A stretch of 14,280 nt of DNA from contig JAOUPW010000009.1 in the NCBI GenBank assembly GCA_029879665.1, positions 1 through 14,280 of the forward strand, written 5' to 3'. Origin of the DNA: Rhodospirillales bacterium. Lineage in GTDB: Bacteria > Pseudomonadota > Alphaproteobacteria > Rhodospirillales > JAOUPW01. Shown here piece after piece: positions 1 through 7,493 of the stretch. Within the stretch, counting starts at the first letter, position 1. The number at the start of each line of letters is the position of its first letter. The translations under genes were made by a program, and so were the position numbers. The notes under the pieces were generated by a model. It had not been told where the DNA came from, searched no databases, and saw only the letters and a list, made by a program, of their open reading frames with translations.

Positions 1-8
1 CTCCTTCT
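1..8 (-). promoter_or_regulatory. Ribosome binding site of a gene beyond the left edge
   Basis: Read on the minus strand the first eight bases are AGAAGGAG, a strong Shine-Dalgarno sequence lying 89-96 bases past the nosR stop codon. Its start codon would fall just outside the window. In denitrifiers nosR is usually followed by nosZ (nitrous oxide reductase), so nosZ is the natural guess, but none of its coding sequence is visible. The stretch between nosR and this site shows no hairpin terminator, so the two genes could share a transcript. Confidence 0.5.
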
Positions 9-96
9 ATTGCTGCAACAAAAAATTTGCGCGTCTAAAAGTTCACGCTTCCGGCGAATTCGCCTTGTCCATATCTTCGGGCTTTGCGGCCTCTTG

Positions 97-2328
97 TTAT
101 GCGGTGGCCGGAGGCACCGCTTCTTTTTTTGTCGATGCCGGAACAGCAACTGCTTCCGGCATGGCGAGGGTTTTGGCCGACAGGGCTTCCCGTCGTTCCC
201 GTCTGAGCCGTTTCTGGATCACGGGCGGGCAGCGTCGGTCGTCGTAATAAAGAGTCTGGCAGTGCAGGCATTGCATGCATTCGTTCGGGTTGATGTGGCC
301 TTCCGGGTGGATCGCCTGAACCATGCATTCGCTGGCGCACCGCTGGCACGGCGAGCCGCATTCCTTGTAACGGCGCAGCCATTCGTTCATGCGCATGCGG
401 CCGGGAATGCCCAGAACGCCGCCCAAGGGGCAAAGGTAGCGGCAGAAAAAACGTTCCACGAAAAGCCCCGCCAACAACAGTGTGGCGGCATAGAGGACAT
501 ACGGCCATTCGCGGGCGAATTTCAGAATGATCGCCGTTTTGAAAGGTTCGACTTCCGCCATTTTTTCCGCCGTTTCAAACGAATACAGCGACATTCCGAG
601 CAGGATCAAAAACAGCATATATTTTAGCGGCCAAGCGCGTTCGTGGAGGTTCCAGGGAACCGTCCACTGGGGCACCTTGAAGAACTTGGCGATTCGGCTG
701 AGCAGTTCCTGCAAGGCGCCGAACGGGCACAGCCACCCGCAAAATACGCCGCGTCCCCAAAATAACAGCGACGCCGCCACCGATGCCCACAGTATGAAGA
801 TCAGCGGCTCCATCAGGAAATAATCCCAACTGAACCCGTGGATCAAGGAACCCGCGAAAGTCAGGGCATTGACCACGGAAAGCTGCGCCTGGGCGTAAAA
901 ACCAATCCAGCCGACCGTGAAGATCAAAAAAGCGATACGTATACGGTCGGTCAGCAGTGGATTAAGCACCAGCGAGTTTTGGAAGAAAAAGATACTGGTC
1001 AATACACCCAGGGCGATAATCAAGACGGCGATATCGCCAGTTTTGCTGATCCATATTTTTTGCCACAGCGGCCGTTCCATATCCGTCGCCGGGACCGTGG
1101 TTTTAGGTGCTGTTTTCGCCGGTTTGCGTTCGAGATATTTTTCCGGCGGCAGGTAACCGAGATCGAAGGACGTGAATTCCTTTTTAATGGGGCCAACGGC
1201 GCGGAGTACCAGAAGCTGGATACGCCATGGTAGCGCCGGATTGAATCCGCTGTCGGCGGGAATGATGAATAGGTCCATTTCCTTGAGGTAGGGCGCACCC
1301 GCGGCCTCGAATGCGCCAAGCTTCTTATAATTGCGGTCACGGAAGCGGACGCTGACTTCGCCTTGGATAAGCTGGAACCTGTCGAAGATTCCACCCCGAA
1401 CATAGCCGGACCCCTTGTAGGAATAGAGCCCCCGTCCGCCCAGCAGGATTGCGCTTTCCCCCGGCGCCAGCATTTTCCGGAGATTGTCGTATTCGCGCGT
1501 GCCGAGCAAGCTGCGGGCGACCGATGGTATTGCCGCCGATGCGGCATAAAAATCAATGAAAAGATCGTCCGGGGCTGCGGATTCGGGACGTTCCACCGCT
1601 TGCGGCTTTCCGGCCTTGGCAAACGCGCTGCTGATATCGCCGACCGATAAGGTCATGCGCTGGATGCTGCCTTCTCCCAGCATCGTCTGCCAATCCGGAT
1701 TTTCGCCGGTGTCGGCCTTGAACGCGACACTCTCCTTGGCGGCGGCGGAGGCTTTGGGCCGAAGCCCGCCGATGCCGCGGACCCTTGCGACCTTGATGGC
1801 CGAACGAATAATGGTGTCGTCGATGACCATTACGGTCACGGTGGCGCCACTGACGATATCGATGCTGTGGTCGTCCTTCCCGGTCGTCACCATGGAAACG
1901 ATATCAAGCCCCTTGTACTTGTCGATAAAGGAATGAATTTTTTTTACCGGGATGCCGACAAGGACGATCGGTTCGTGGTGTTTAACCAATTTCGCGCCGG
2001 TAATGACGCCAAGTGTATTCATGCCAATGACGACATGGATCGGCTTGCCCGAGTATCCGGTCGAGTTGACGATTGCCGAATTCAGGAAAACATACCCGGC
2101 GACCTTATCGCCTTCGTATGCCACGGCGGAAGCCGGGTCGCCCTCCTCGGGACCGAGGCGGTCGGCGCCGGGGACGACCTCCGCAAGGGTAAACTTGTCC
2201 TTGAAGGAAGCAAGATCGTAGGCCGCGGCGGGAAACGCAGAAAGACAGACGAGCGCCCCTGCTACGAAGCTCAACGTGGCCCAAAGCGCCCCCTTGCGCT
2301 GCCGTCCCTTTTCTGTGTGTAGCGTCAT
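97..2328 (-). CDS. nosR: NosR, flavin and Fe-S membrane protein of N2O reduction
   Basis: NosR is the membrane flavo-iron-sulphur protein needed to express and sustain nitrous oxide reductase (NosZ); it is thought to feed electrons to it. The product is 743 residues. It starts with a signal peptide (basic n-region, hydrophobic core, FPAAA then YD near residue 36), which supports ATG at 2328 over a TTG 60 bases upstream. A periplasmic FMN-binding domain follows, with the flavinylation motif SGATVT at about 160-165. About five membrane segments lie between residues 430 and 630. They carry CxxxCP motifs at C530/C534 and C629/C633. The C-terminal ferredoxin-like part has a CxxxCxxCxxxC set (C657, C661, C664, C668) and C684, C687, C690, C700. 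All expected cofactor residues are present. NirI is a close paralogue family and the main alternative. Two FNR/NNR-type boxes lie upstream, and another minus-strand gene probably follows. Confidence 0.9.
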   Translation of the reverse strand: MTLHTEKGRQRKGALWATLSFVAGALVCLSAFPAAAYDLASFKDKFTLAEVVPGADRLGPEEGDPASAVAYEGDKVAGYVFLNSAIVNSTGYSGKPIHVVIGMNTLGVITGAKLVKHHEPIVLVGIPVKKIHSFIDKYKGLDIVSMVTTGKDDHSIDIVSGATVTVMVIDDTIIRSAIKVARVRGIGGLRPKASAAAKESVAFKADTGENPDWQTMLGEGSIQRMTLSVGDISSAFAKAGKPQAVERPESAAPDDLFIDFYAASAAIPSVARSLLGTREYDNLRKMLAPGESAILLGGRGLYSYKGSGYVRGGIFDRFQLIQGEVSVRFRDRNYKKLGAFEAAGAPYLKEMDLFIIPADSGFNPALPWRIQLLVLRAVGPIKKEFTSFDLGYLPPEKYLERKPAKTAPKTTVPATDMERPLWQKIWISKTGDIAVLIIALGVLTSIFFFQNSLVLNPLLTDRIRIAFLIFTVGWIGFYAQAQLSVVNALTFAGSLIHGFSWDYFLMEPLIFILWASVAASLLFWGRGVFCGWLCPFGALQELLSRIAKFFKVPQWTVPWNLHERAWPLKYMLFLILLGMSLYSFETAEKMAEVEPFKTAIILKFAREWPYVLYAATLLLAGLFVERFFCRYLCPLGGVLGIPGRMRMNEWLRRYKECGSPCQRCASECMVQAIHPEGHINPNECMQCLHCQTLYYDDRRCPPVIQKRLRRERREALSAKTLAMPEAVAVPASTKKEAVPPATA

Positions 2329-2433
2329 AAATGCAATTATTTTCCCTGCCCAAAAGCTTTGGGCGGACACACAGGACCAGGCGTTCAACCCGAACGCATA
2401 CTAGGGGTAATCTGTTAACCTAACGTAAGTGAC

Positions 2434-2439
2434 ATATTA
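2434..2439 (-). promoter_or_regulatory. Candidate -10 element of nosR
   Basis: On the minus strand these bases read TAATAT, four of six matches to the sigma-70 -10 consensus. A start site about seven bases downstream, near 2427-2428, puts the centre of the FNR/NNR-type box at 2463-2476 close to -41.5. That is the classic position for an FNR/CRP-family activator at a class II promoter, which needs no good -35 element. The inferred leader is about 100 bases. This is inference from spacing only. Confidence 0.45.
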
Positions 2440-2462
2440 CCATAAATTAGATTTGTATGGTC

Positions 2463-2476
2463 TTGATTGTTGTCAA
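2463..2476 (-). promoter_or_regulatory. FNR/NNR-type operator, nosR-proximal
   Basis: The sequence TTGATTGTTGTCAA matches the FNR/DNR/NNR consensus TTGAT-N4-ATCAA at nine of ten defined positions. It lies 135 bases upstream of the nosR start and about 42 bases from its predicted transcription start. Family knowledge: FNR senses anoxia, and DNR/NNR-type relatives sense nitric oxide; both bind this motif and often control nos genes. Which regulator acts here cannot be told from the site. Confidence 0.75.
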
Positions 2477-2527
2477 GCGATCTTTTCTAAACAGGCAAAT
2501 TATCTATAAATATGGGTTTATACGGAT

Positions 2528-2541
2528 TTGATGGCTGTCAA
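2528..2541 (+). promoter_or_regulatory. FNR/NNR-type operator, ferritin-side
   Basis: The sequence TTGATGGCTGTCAA has the same half-sites as the box 65 bases to its left (TTGAT and GTCAA). It sits inside a longer near-palindrome running from GGATTTGA to TCAAATCC (2524-2545). If the plus-strand gene starts near 2576, the box centre is at about -41.5; a weak -10 (TACTGT, 2563-2568) fits. The box covers a TTG and an ATG that would otherwise extend the downstream reading frame, which argues against those starts. Confidence 0.7.
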
Positions 2542-2623
2542 ATCCGTTCTGAATTTTATCGCTACTGTCCGCTTAAGTGTGTTATGGGTGCAAAGTACGG
2601 ATGTAGGCAAGGAGTCCCAGGGT

Positions 2624-3580
2624 ATGCGCCCCCCCGACGTTCCCCCCGTATCGTCCCTGAAGGAACTGTTCGAATTTTCCCAGGCCTTGGCTGCGGATAC
2701 GCTTCGGCGCTACGAACAATTGGAAATCGAGATGAAGCGTTGCCACAATCCCGAGGTGGCTGCGCTATTCAACGAACTTGCTGACCTGGAACGAGGACAT
2801 TCCAGCGAACTGGAATCTTGGGCCAGGGACAACGGTGTCGCGTCCGAAGGGGGTGCTGAAACCGACTGGCGGCTTCCGGCCGATAACAGGCTCCTCTCAG
2901 AGGAAATCGCCGAAAATCTATATCTGATGACATCTTACCGGGCGTTGCGGCTTGCGGTTTATAACAGGGAACGCGCCTTTGATTATTTTTCGCAAATTGC
3001 GGCCGCGACAGACGACGTAGCGATTCGCGAGAAGGCGGAAGCACTTGCCCACGGCGCGTTAGAAGATGTGGTTGAACTCCGCTTGCGCCGCCGCCAGGCC
3101 TATCGTTCCCGGGCGGAATCGCTTGTCGGCCGTTTCATGCACCAAAGCACGCCTGCTTCGTCGGAGAATATGGCCCGCATGGCCGTGGAAACCGATGAAA
3201 TTCTTATTTCGTTGGCGGAAAACATTCTGACGGAGCGATTGGGTCGCCTGCCCGCGAAAACGGAAACCAAGCTGAATAGCCTGTTGGCCGACCTTCGGTC
3301 GGGGCTGGCGAAAAGTGGAGCTGCCGGCGGACAAAAGCGGGTTGAAGCTGTCGTCCCTCAAACATTCAAAAATCTGTTTTCCGCGTTGAGAAACCTGCTC
3401 CGTGAGCTGGAGATCACATTCGACCTTTTCATGGAGATTGCCGAGACCTCGCAATCGGAAGAGGTCGTCAAGAACGCACAAGATGCGGCTCAACAATATA
3501 TCCGGCGGCTTGCGCTTGTCCGCGACGCCATCGATGATATCGCTGGTCCAGGTGTTGGAAAAGGGGCCCAAGGGGGGTAG
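2624..3580 (+). CDS. Ferritin-like / rubrerythrin-like helical protein
   Basis: The product is 318 residues, helical, and has no signal peptide. The first about 70 residues resemble a rubrerythrin-type half-bundle: ALAADTLRRYEQLE, then NPEVAALFNELADLERGH with the iron-binding ExxH at E56/H59. The usual first-helix glutamate appears to be Asp25. A second similar half (about 92-150) has NRERAFDYF and then H143, but the residue three before that histidine is Ala, with Glu only at minus four, so its metal site may be altered. The last about 140 residues are a charged helical tail I do not recognise. Family members store iron or reduce peroxide; the true role is unknown. ATG at 2624 is chosen because AAGGAG (2609-2614) precedes it and because the in-frame upstream starts lie inside an FNR/NNR-type operator. 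It is divergent from nosR and probably co-regulated with it under low oxygen or NO. Confidence 0.65.
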   Translation: MRPPDVPPVSSLKELFEFSQALAADTLRRYEQLEIEMKRCHNPEVAALFNELADLERGHSSELESWARDNGVASEGGAETDWRLPADNRLLSEEIAENLYLMTSYRALRLAVYNRERAFDYFSQIAAATDDVAIREKAEALAHGALEDVVELRLRRRQAYRSRAESLVGRFMHQSTPASSENMARMAVETDEILISLAENILTERLGRLPAKTETKLNSLLADLRSGLAKSGAAGGQKRVEAVVPQTFKNLFSALRNLLRELEITFDLFMEIAETSQSEEVVKNAQDAAQQYIRRLALVRDAIDDIAGPGVGKGAQGG

Positions 3581-3588
3581 GGCCCTAC
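3577..3588. repeat. 12-bp perfect palindrome over the ferritin-like stop codon
   Basis: GTAGGGCCCTAC is fully self-complementary and contains the TAG stop of the ferritin-like gene. It lies between two convergent genes (this one and the epimerase ending at 3629). It has no loop and no T-run, so it is not a convincing intrinsic terminator. It may be chance in a G-rich stretch. Confidence 0.3.
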
Positions 3589-3628
3589 TGGTGGGTGCGG
3601 ATTTGTGGATGGCGCGGATAAGGTGTTT

Positions 3629-4663
3629 TTACGCGCTTAAGGCGCCAATATACCAATCCGCGGCTTCGTCGAGGCCCTGGTCGATGGTGTGCGTAGGGGC
3701 GTATCCAAGTAAATTTGCGGCCTTGGAAATATCCGCTTGAGAGTGGAGCACATCACCCGAGCGAAAGTCCTGGTAAATTGGTTTAACCTTTGGCAGATCG
3801 GGTATTCGCGAGCAAAGCCGGGTTTGAATAATTTCAAACAGTTCATTGAGATCGGTTCGGGCATTCAAGGCGACGTTGTAAACCTGATCCACCGCATCTG
3901 GATTTTCGGTGGTGGCGGCCAGAAGATTAGCCTGCACCGCGTTCTTGATGTAGCAAAAATCACGGCTGGTAGTTCCGTCTCCATATATAAAAACATCTTC
4001 TCCCTTTAACAGGCTTGAAACCCATTTTGGGATCACGGCGGCATAAGCCCCTTCCGGGTCCTGCCTCTTGCCGAAAATATTGAAATAACGCAGCCCGATC
4101 GTCTCAAGTCCGTAGAGCCTATTAAAGAGACTCGCGTACAATTCATTGACCAGTTTTGTTACCGCATAGGGGCTCAAAGGGGTGCCGATAACATCTTCCA
4201 CTTTTGGCAAGCCCGGATGGTCTCCATAAGTGGAGCTTGAAGCAGCGTAGACAAATCTTTTAACTTTCTTGTTTCGCGCAGCTACGAGCATATTAAGAAA
4301 ACCATCGATATTGGATTGGTTGGTGAGAATCGGATCTTCAATGGAACGCGGGACGGAACCAAGCGCGGCATGATGCAGAATGTAGTCCGCGCCGTCGCAT
4401 GCTTTTTCGCAGGTTTCTAAATCGCGAATATCTCCATCTATTAATTTGAACCTATCGTCTGTGTTGTTGCAGCCGGAATCCTGCAGGGCTTGATCAATAT
4501 TTTTTTGATAACCCGTGGAAAAATTATCCAGCCCAACGACATTCTGGTTCAGATCAAGAAGTGTTTCGAGAAGGTTGGATCCTATGAATCCAGCGATCCC
4601 CGTCACAAGCCAAGTTGATGTATTTTTTCTAAGATGTTGTTTGGTTTGTTCGTATTTATTCAT
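3629..4663 (-). CDS. wbpP: UDP-N-acetylglucosamine C4-epimerase (WbpP/TviC-like)
   Basis: This is a short-chain dehydrogenase-fold sugar epimerase of 344 residues, the length of WbpP. By family it inverts C4 of UDP-GlcNAc or UDP-GlcNAcA, giving the galacto form used in O-antigen or Vi-type capsule. Visible features are the NAD-binding [10 protein letters not shown] at 21-30, DGDIRD at 76-81, [11 protein letters not shown] at 97-107, [16 protein letters not shown] at 142-157, and catalytic Y166 and K170 in SPYAVTK. The run from the N-terminus through [25 protein letters not shown] closely follows Pseudomonas WbpP as I remember it. Its ATG directly follows the stop of the upstream dehydrogenase gene (TGAATG), so translation is probably coupled. 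The gene is AT-richer than its flanks. A UDP-glucose 4-epimerase is possible but less likely, given the partner gene and the sequence resemblance. Confidence 0.85.
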   Translation of the reverse strand: MNKYEQTKQHLRKNTSTWLVTGIAGFIGSNLLETLLDLNQNVVGLDNFSTGYQKNIDQALQDSGCNNTDDRFKLIDGDIRDLETCEKACDGADYILHHAALGSVPRSIEDPILTNQSNIDGFLNMLVAARNKKVKRFVYAASSSTYGDHPGLPKVEDVIGTPLSPYAVTKLVNELYASLFNRLYGLETIGLRYFNIFGKRQDPEGAYAAVIPKWVSSLLKGEDVFIYGDGTTSRDFCYIKNAVQANLLAATTENPDAVDQVYNVALNARTDLNELFEIIQTRLCSRIPDLPKVKPIYQDFRSGDVLHSQADISKAANLLGYAPTHTIDQGLDEAADWYIGALSA

Positions 4664-5938
4664 TCACAATCTCGCATCCGATTGGTCCGCGGGAAGGACG
4701 TATTTGACGTCAAACAATATATGGTTTTGCTTGCCAAAATTATGGATGGTTTTGCCGCCCATTTCCTTAAATTGGCGATGGCCAACGGCAAGAATAATTG
4801 CGTCATATTTTAACTCTTCCGGAGAGTTAATGGGTGTTAAGCCGTATTCTTTAAACACTTCTTCTTTATCCACCCACGGATCAAAAACAGATACATTGCA
4901 GCTGTAGTTTTCAAGTTTTTTGATGATGTCGATAGAACGGGTGTTGCGAATATCGGGGCAGTCTTCTTTAAAGGTAAGCCCTAAAACCAGAACGTTGGAA
5001 CCGACGATTTGTATGCGGTTCTTCGTCATCAATTCTATAACCCGGTCAGCGACATATTCTCCCATGCCGTCGTTAATGCGTCTTCCGGAAAGGATTATTT
5101 GTGGGTAATACCCGATCTCGCTTGCCTTGTGGGTAAGGTAATAGGGGTCAACGCCGATGCAATGTCCCCCTACCAATCCAGGCCGAAAAGGCAGAAAATT
5201 CCATTTTGATTCTGCCGCCTTGAGAACTTCTTCCGTGTCGATGTTAAGGCGGTTGAAAAAAATTGCCAATTCGTTGATCAGCGCGATATTTATATCGCGC
5301 TGGGTATTTTCGATTACTTTCGCGGCCTCCGCGACCTTTATACTGCTCGCTTTATGGGTTCCGGCTTCAATGATGCGCCCATAAAGCTCGTCAATAAAAT
5401 CAGCGATTTTTGGCGTCGAACCGGAGGTCACTTTTACGATTGTCGCCAGACGATGTTCTTGGTCTCCAGGATTTATGCGTTCCGGACTGTAGCCAACAAA
5501 AAAATGCTGATTGAATTTCAGCCCCGATTCTTTTTCCAGTATGGGTACGCATATTTCCTCGGTTGCACCGGGAAAGACGGTTGATTCATAGATAACGATA
5601 TCCTCTGGGTTGAGTAATTTTCCGACAATAACGCTGGCCTTTTCCAACAACTCAAGGTCGGGGCGTTTGTACTCATCGACAGGGGTGGGAACGGCAACAA
5701 TATAGATATTGCAATCCGATAACTCGGCTGAATTACTTGTAAATTTTAATTTTTCGGCTTGCTTTAGTTCAGAGTCTTTGACCTCAAAGGTGCTATCTTT
5801 CCCATTTTGTAATTGCTTGATGCGCGTATCGTTAATATCAAATCCTATCGTATTAAACTTATTTCCAAAGGCGACGGCTAATGGCAAACCAACGTAACCA
5901 AGTCCGATAATTGCGATTGAAATATTTTCGTTCATCAT
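4664..5938 (-). CDS. wbpO: UDP-N-acetyl-D-glucosamine 6-dehydrogenase (WbpO/TviB-like)
   Basis: This is a nucleotide-sugar dehydrogenase of 424 residues. By family it oxidises C6 of UDP-GlcNAc or UDP-GalNAc twice with NAD+, giving the uronic acid. The N-terminal Rossmann domain carries [10 protein letters not shown] (12-21), [13 protein letters not shown] (83-95) and [12 protein letters not shown] (117-128). Next come SPERINPGD, then [20 protein letters not shown] with the catalytic lysine at about 207, and the nucleophile C260 in [14 protein letters not shown]. The C-terminal UDP-binding domain has [14 protein letters not shown]. The pattern fits WbpO/TviB rather than UDP-glucose dehydrogenase. 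Start choice is uncertain between ATG at 5950, 5938 and 5935: AAAGAG lies 1 base from the first and about 12 from the second, and family alignment favours 5938 or 5935. It is the first gene of a two-gene cassette with the epimerase; the base composition suggests acquisition. Confidence 0.88.
   Translation of the reverse strand: MMNENISIAIIGLGYVGLPLAVAFGNKFNTIGFDINDTRIKQLQNGKDSTFEVKDSELKQAEKLKFTSNSAELSDCNIYIVAVPTPVDEYKRPDLELLEKASVIVGKLLNPEDIVIYESTVFPGATEEICVPILEKESGLKFNQHFFVGYSPERINPGDQEHRLATIVKVTSGSTPKIADFIDELYGRIIEAGTHKASSIKVAEAAKVIENTQRDINIALINELAIFFNRLNIDTEEVLKAAESKWNFLPFRPGLVGGHCIGVDPYYLTHKASEIGYYPQIILSGRRINDGMGEYVADRVIELMTKNRIQIVGSNVLVLGLTFKEDCPDIRNTRSIDIIKKLENYSCNVSVFDPWVDKEEVFKEYGLTPINSPEELKYDAIILAVGHRQFKEMGGKTIHNFGKQNHILFDVKYVLPADQSDARL
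5279..5302. repeat. Perfect 11-bp inverted repeat inside the dehydrogenase gene
   Basis: CAGCGCGATAT and its exact complement ATATCGCGCTG are separated by only two bases (TT). The repeat encodes the conserved QRDINIAL stretch of the dehydrogenase, so protein constraint alone may explain it. As RNA it would need a larger loop than two bases; as DNA it could be a cruciform or a dimeric protein site. Confidence 0.6.
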
Positions 5939-6235
5939 ATGCTTAACCATTCTCTTTAATAATAACGTGGCTGGATTGTGGCCCTGTCACTTATATGCCC
6001 TCGATCAGAATGAGAGTCTGTTCTGGTTATGCCCCTGTTCGGGGGGGATTGCAAATGTGCCCCGGTATTTGGCTGGCGGGGTCGTGTGCCGGCGTGGTCC
6101 GGAACCGCCAAGCGTCTCGGCCGCTAACGCCCAATCCGCCCGGAGGCTTGAACAAATCCGGAACATGCCGTCCTCCGGCGCCTGACTTTGCCGTTGGTGC
6201 GGGCCAATCGTCAACCTGGATTTCACGAAGAAAAA
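5939..6235. other. Intergenic stretch between dehydrogenase and barrel genes
   Basis: These 297 bases hold no gene I can support. The right two thirds are GC-rich like the downstream operon, while the left end is AT-rich like the sugar cassette, so the composition boundary of the cassette lies near 5980-6000. Reading minus, this piece is both the 3' end of the barrel-gene transcript and the leader of the dehydrogenase gene. I see no clear terminator and no good promoter; TTATTA near 5960 is a weak -10 candidate. Confidence 0.4.
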
Positions 6236-7462
6236 TTAAAAGAAATATGCCAACCCCACCTGGAGGTAATCATCACGCCTGAGCGGTTGAAACGGGTCAT
6301 TCGAGGGCAGGGCATCGACAGAGCGAAATTCGAAGCTGCCTTTCCAGTTGTCGCCGAAGCGACGGCTGGCTTCGATGAAAAATAGATGGCCATTGTCGTT
6401 CAGGTCCTTGATGACGCCGGCCAGGACCTCGGTGCTTTGTTCGTCGTTTAAGACGAATCTGAGACCGATAAACAAGTCATTGTCATAAAGGGTCGCCGGT
6501 GCCGTTTTGTCTCGTCCGTCGTAGAGGTATTCCGCGAGGATACCCAGATCGACTCGGCTGTCCAGAAATCCCACATGAGTATATTCAAACCCGCCCGCCA
6601 CGGCGGCGAAGCGGTCGCCATGGCCGCTCCGGGTCATGGCCTCCAGCTTCCATAGCCAGTCGCCGTAAGTCGCTTGCACATCTAGCGCCGTCTGGCTGAT
6701 CAGGTCGTAGTGAGGGGCGGGAACCACCGCGCCGTTCCCTTTGACCCTGGTTACTATTCGTGGTTCCCGGCTGGTGCCGTAGAAATATGACAGGCCGACG
6801 TCGAAGGCATTGAAGGTTTTCGACCAGCGCGCTGCGACATCGGGGTGAAAATTCTCCAGGCCGGAATCGAAAGATTCCTCGTCGGTGTCCACGGGGGCGG
6901 TGTTGCGCAGACGCCCTGCGCCTCCGGGAAAGGTGCGCTCGCGAAAGTAGGGCAGGTAGAAAAGATCGAGATCACCCCAATCGGTGTTGTAGGACAAACC
7001 GATCATGGGTTGGCCCAGCTTGCTTTCCTCATCGGGACTTTCGATCAGGTCGGTCTGGTTGACGATATCGATCAGGTGGCGGGATTCTGAAACTCCCCAG
7101 AATACCTTGTCGAGACCAACGCGGACGTTCCACTTATTGTCTGTGTAACGCCAGACGAATTCGCGCATATCCCAATGGCTGCGGCGGCTGTCGTGCTCAT
7201 CCAGGCGCACGAAGGGTTCGACGGAAAGGGTTTGGGAACCGTCGTCCCATTCGGCGTCGAATTCGAGATCGACGGCGAGCGCCGCCGTCCGCCGGTGCTG
7301 ATCAGGGAAAGGGCCTTCTTGCGGAAAATAACGCATTTGGGCTTCTACGGAACCGGACATGTTCCACAGGAAATCTTTTCCTTCCGCCAGGGAGGTTCCA
7401 CCCAGTCCCGCCAGGACGATAAAGCTGGCGACAGCGCGGCGAATGGTTGTTCCGATTCTCAT
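6236..7462 (-). CDS. Outer-membrane beta-barrel protein
   Basis: The product is 408 residues with a Sec signal peptide (MRIGTTIRRAVASFIVLAG, cleavage near SLAEG). What follows is a series of short alternating strands rich in Trp, Tyr and Asp, such as WNVRVGLDKVFWGVSES, and the chain ends in LQVGLAYFF. A terminal Phe after alternating hydrophobic residues is the usual BAM-recognition signature of outer-membrane barrels. I do not recognise a named family; it is in the style of DUF1302-like porins. ATG at 7462 is preferred because GGAG lies about 11 bases before it, whereas the ATG at 7471 directly abuts that site. It follows the LolA-like gene by 31 bases and is probably co-transcribed with it. 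By context it is the outer-membrane part of the exporter system encoded by the two genes before it. Confidence 0.75.
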   Translation of the reverse strand: MRIGTTIRRAVASFIVLAGLGGTSLAEGKDFLWNMSGSVEAQMRYFPQEGPFPDQHRRTAALAVDLEFDAEWDDGSQTLSVEPFVRLDEHDSRRSHWDMREFVWRYTDNKWNVRVGLDKVFWGVSESRHLIDIVNQTDLIESPDEESKLGQPMIGLSYNTDWGDLDLFYLPYFRERTFPGGAGRLRNTAPVDTDEESFDSGLENFHPDVAARWSKTFNAFDVGLSYFYGTSREPRIVTRVKGNGAVVPAPHYDLISQTALDVQATYGDWLWKLEAMTRSGHGDRFAAVAGGFEYTHVGFLDSRVDLGILAEYLYDGRDKTAPATLYDNDLFIGLRFVLNDEQSTEVLAGVIKDLNDNGHLFFIEASRRFGDNWKGSFEFRSVDALPSNDPFQPLRRDDYLQVGLAYFF

Positions 7463-7493
7463 CCCGATCATCTCTCCGGTTCTTCTCGGGTGC

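Noticed and set aside
35..508. Open frame of 157 codons on the minus strand inside nosR
   Set aside because: It overlaps the cysteine-rich 3' part of nosR in another frame; its composition is Pro/Arg-rich with no recognisable motif, whereas nosR motifs are intact.
10..627. Plus-strand frame of 205 codons opposite nosR
   Set aside because: Antisense shadow of a GC-rich gene, with low-complexity Phe/Arg runs and no ribosome site.
4490..4497. TTGATCAA resembling an FNR half-site pair
   Set aside because: The four-base spacer is absent and it lies inside the epimerase coding sequence.
5967..6282. Several short frames in the gap beside the sugar cassette
   Set aside because: None has a ribosome site or recognisable motif, and they overlap each other on both strands.
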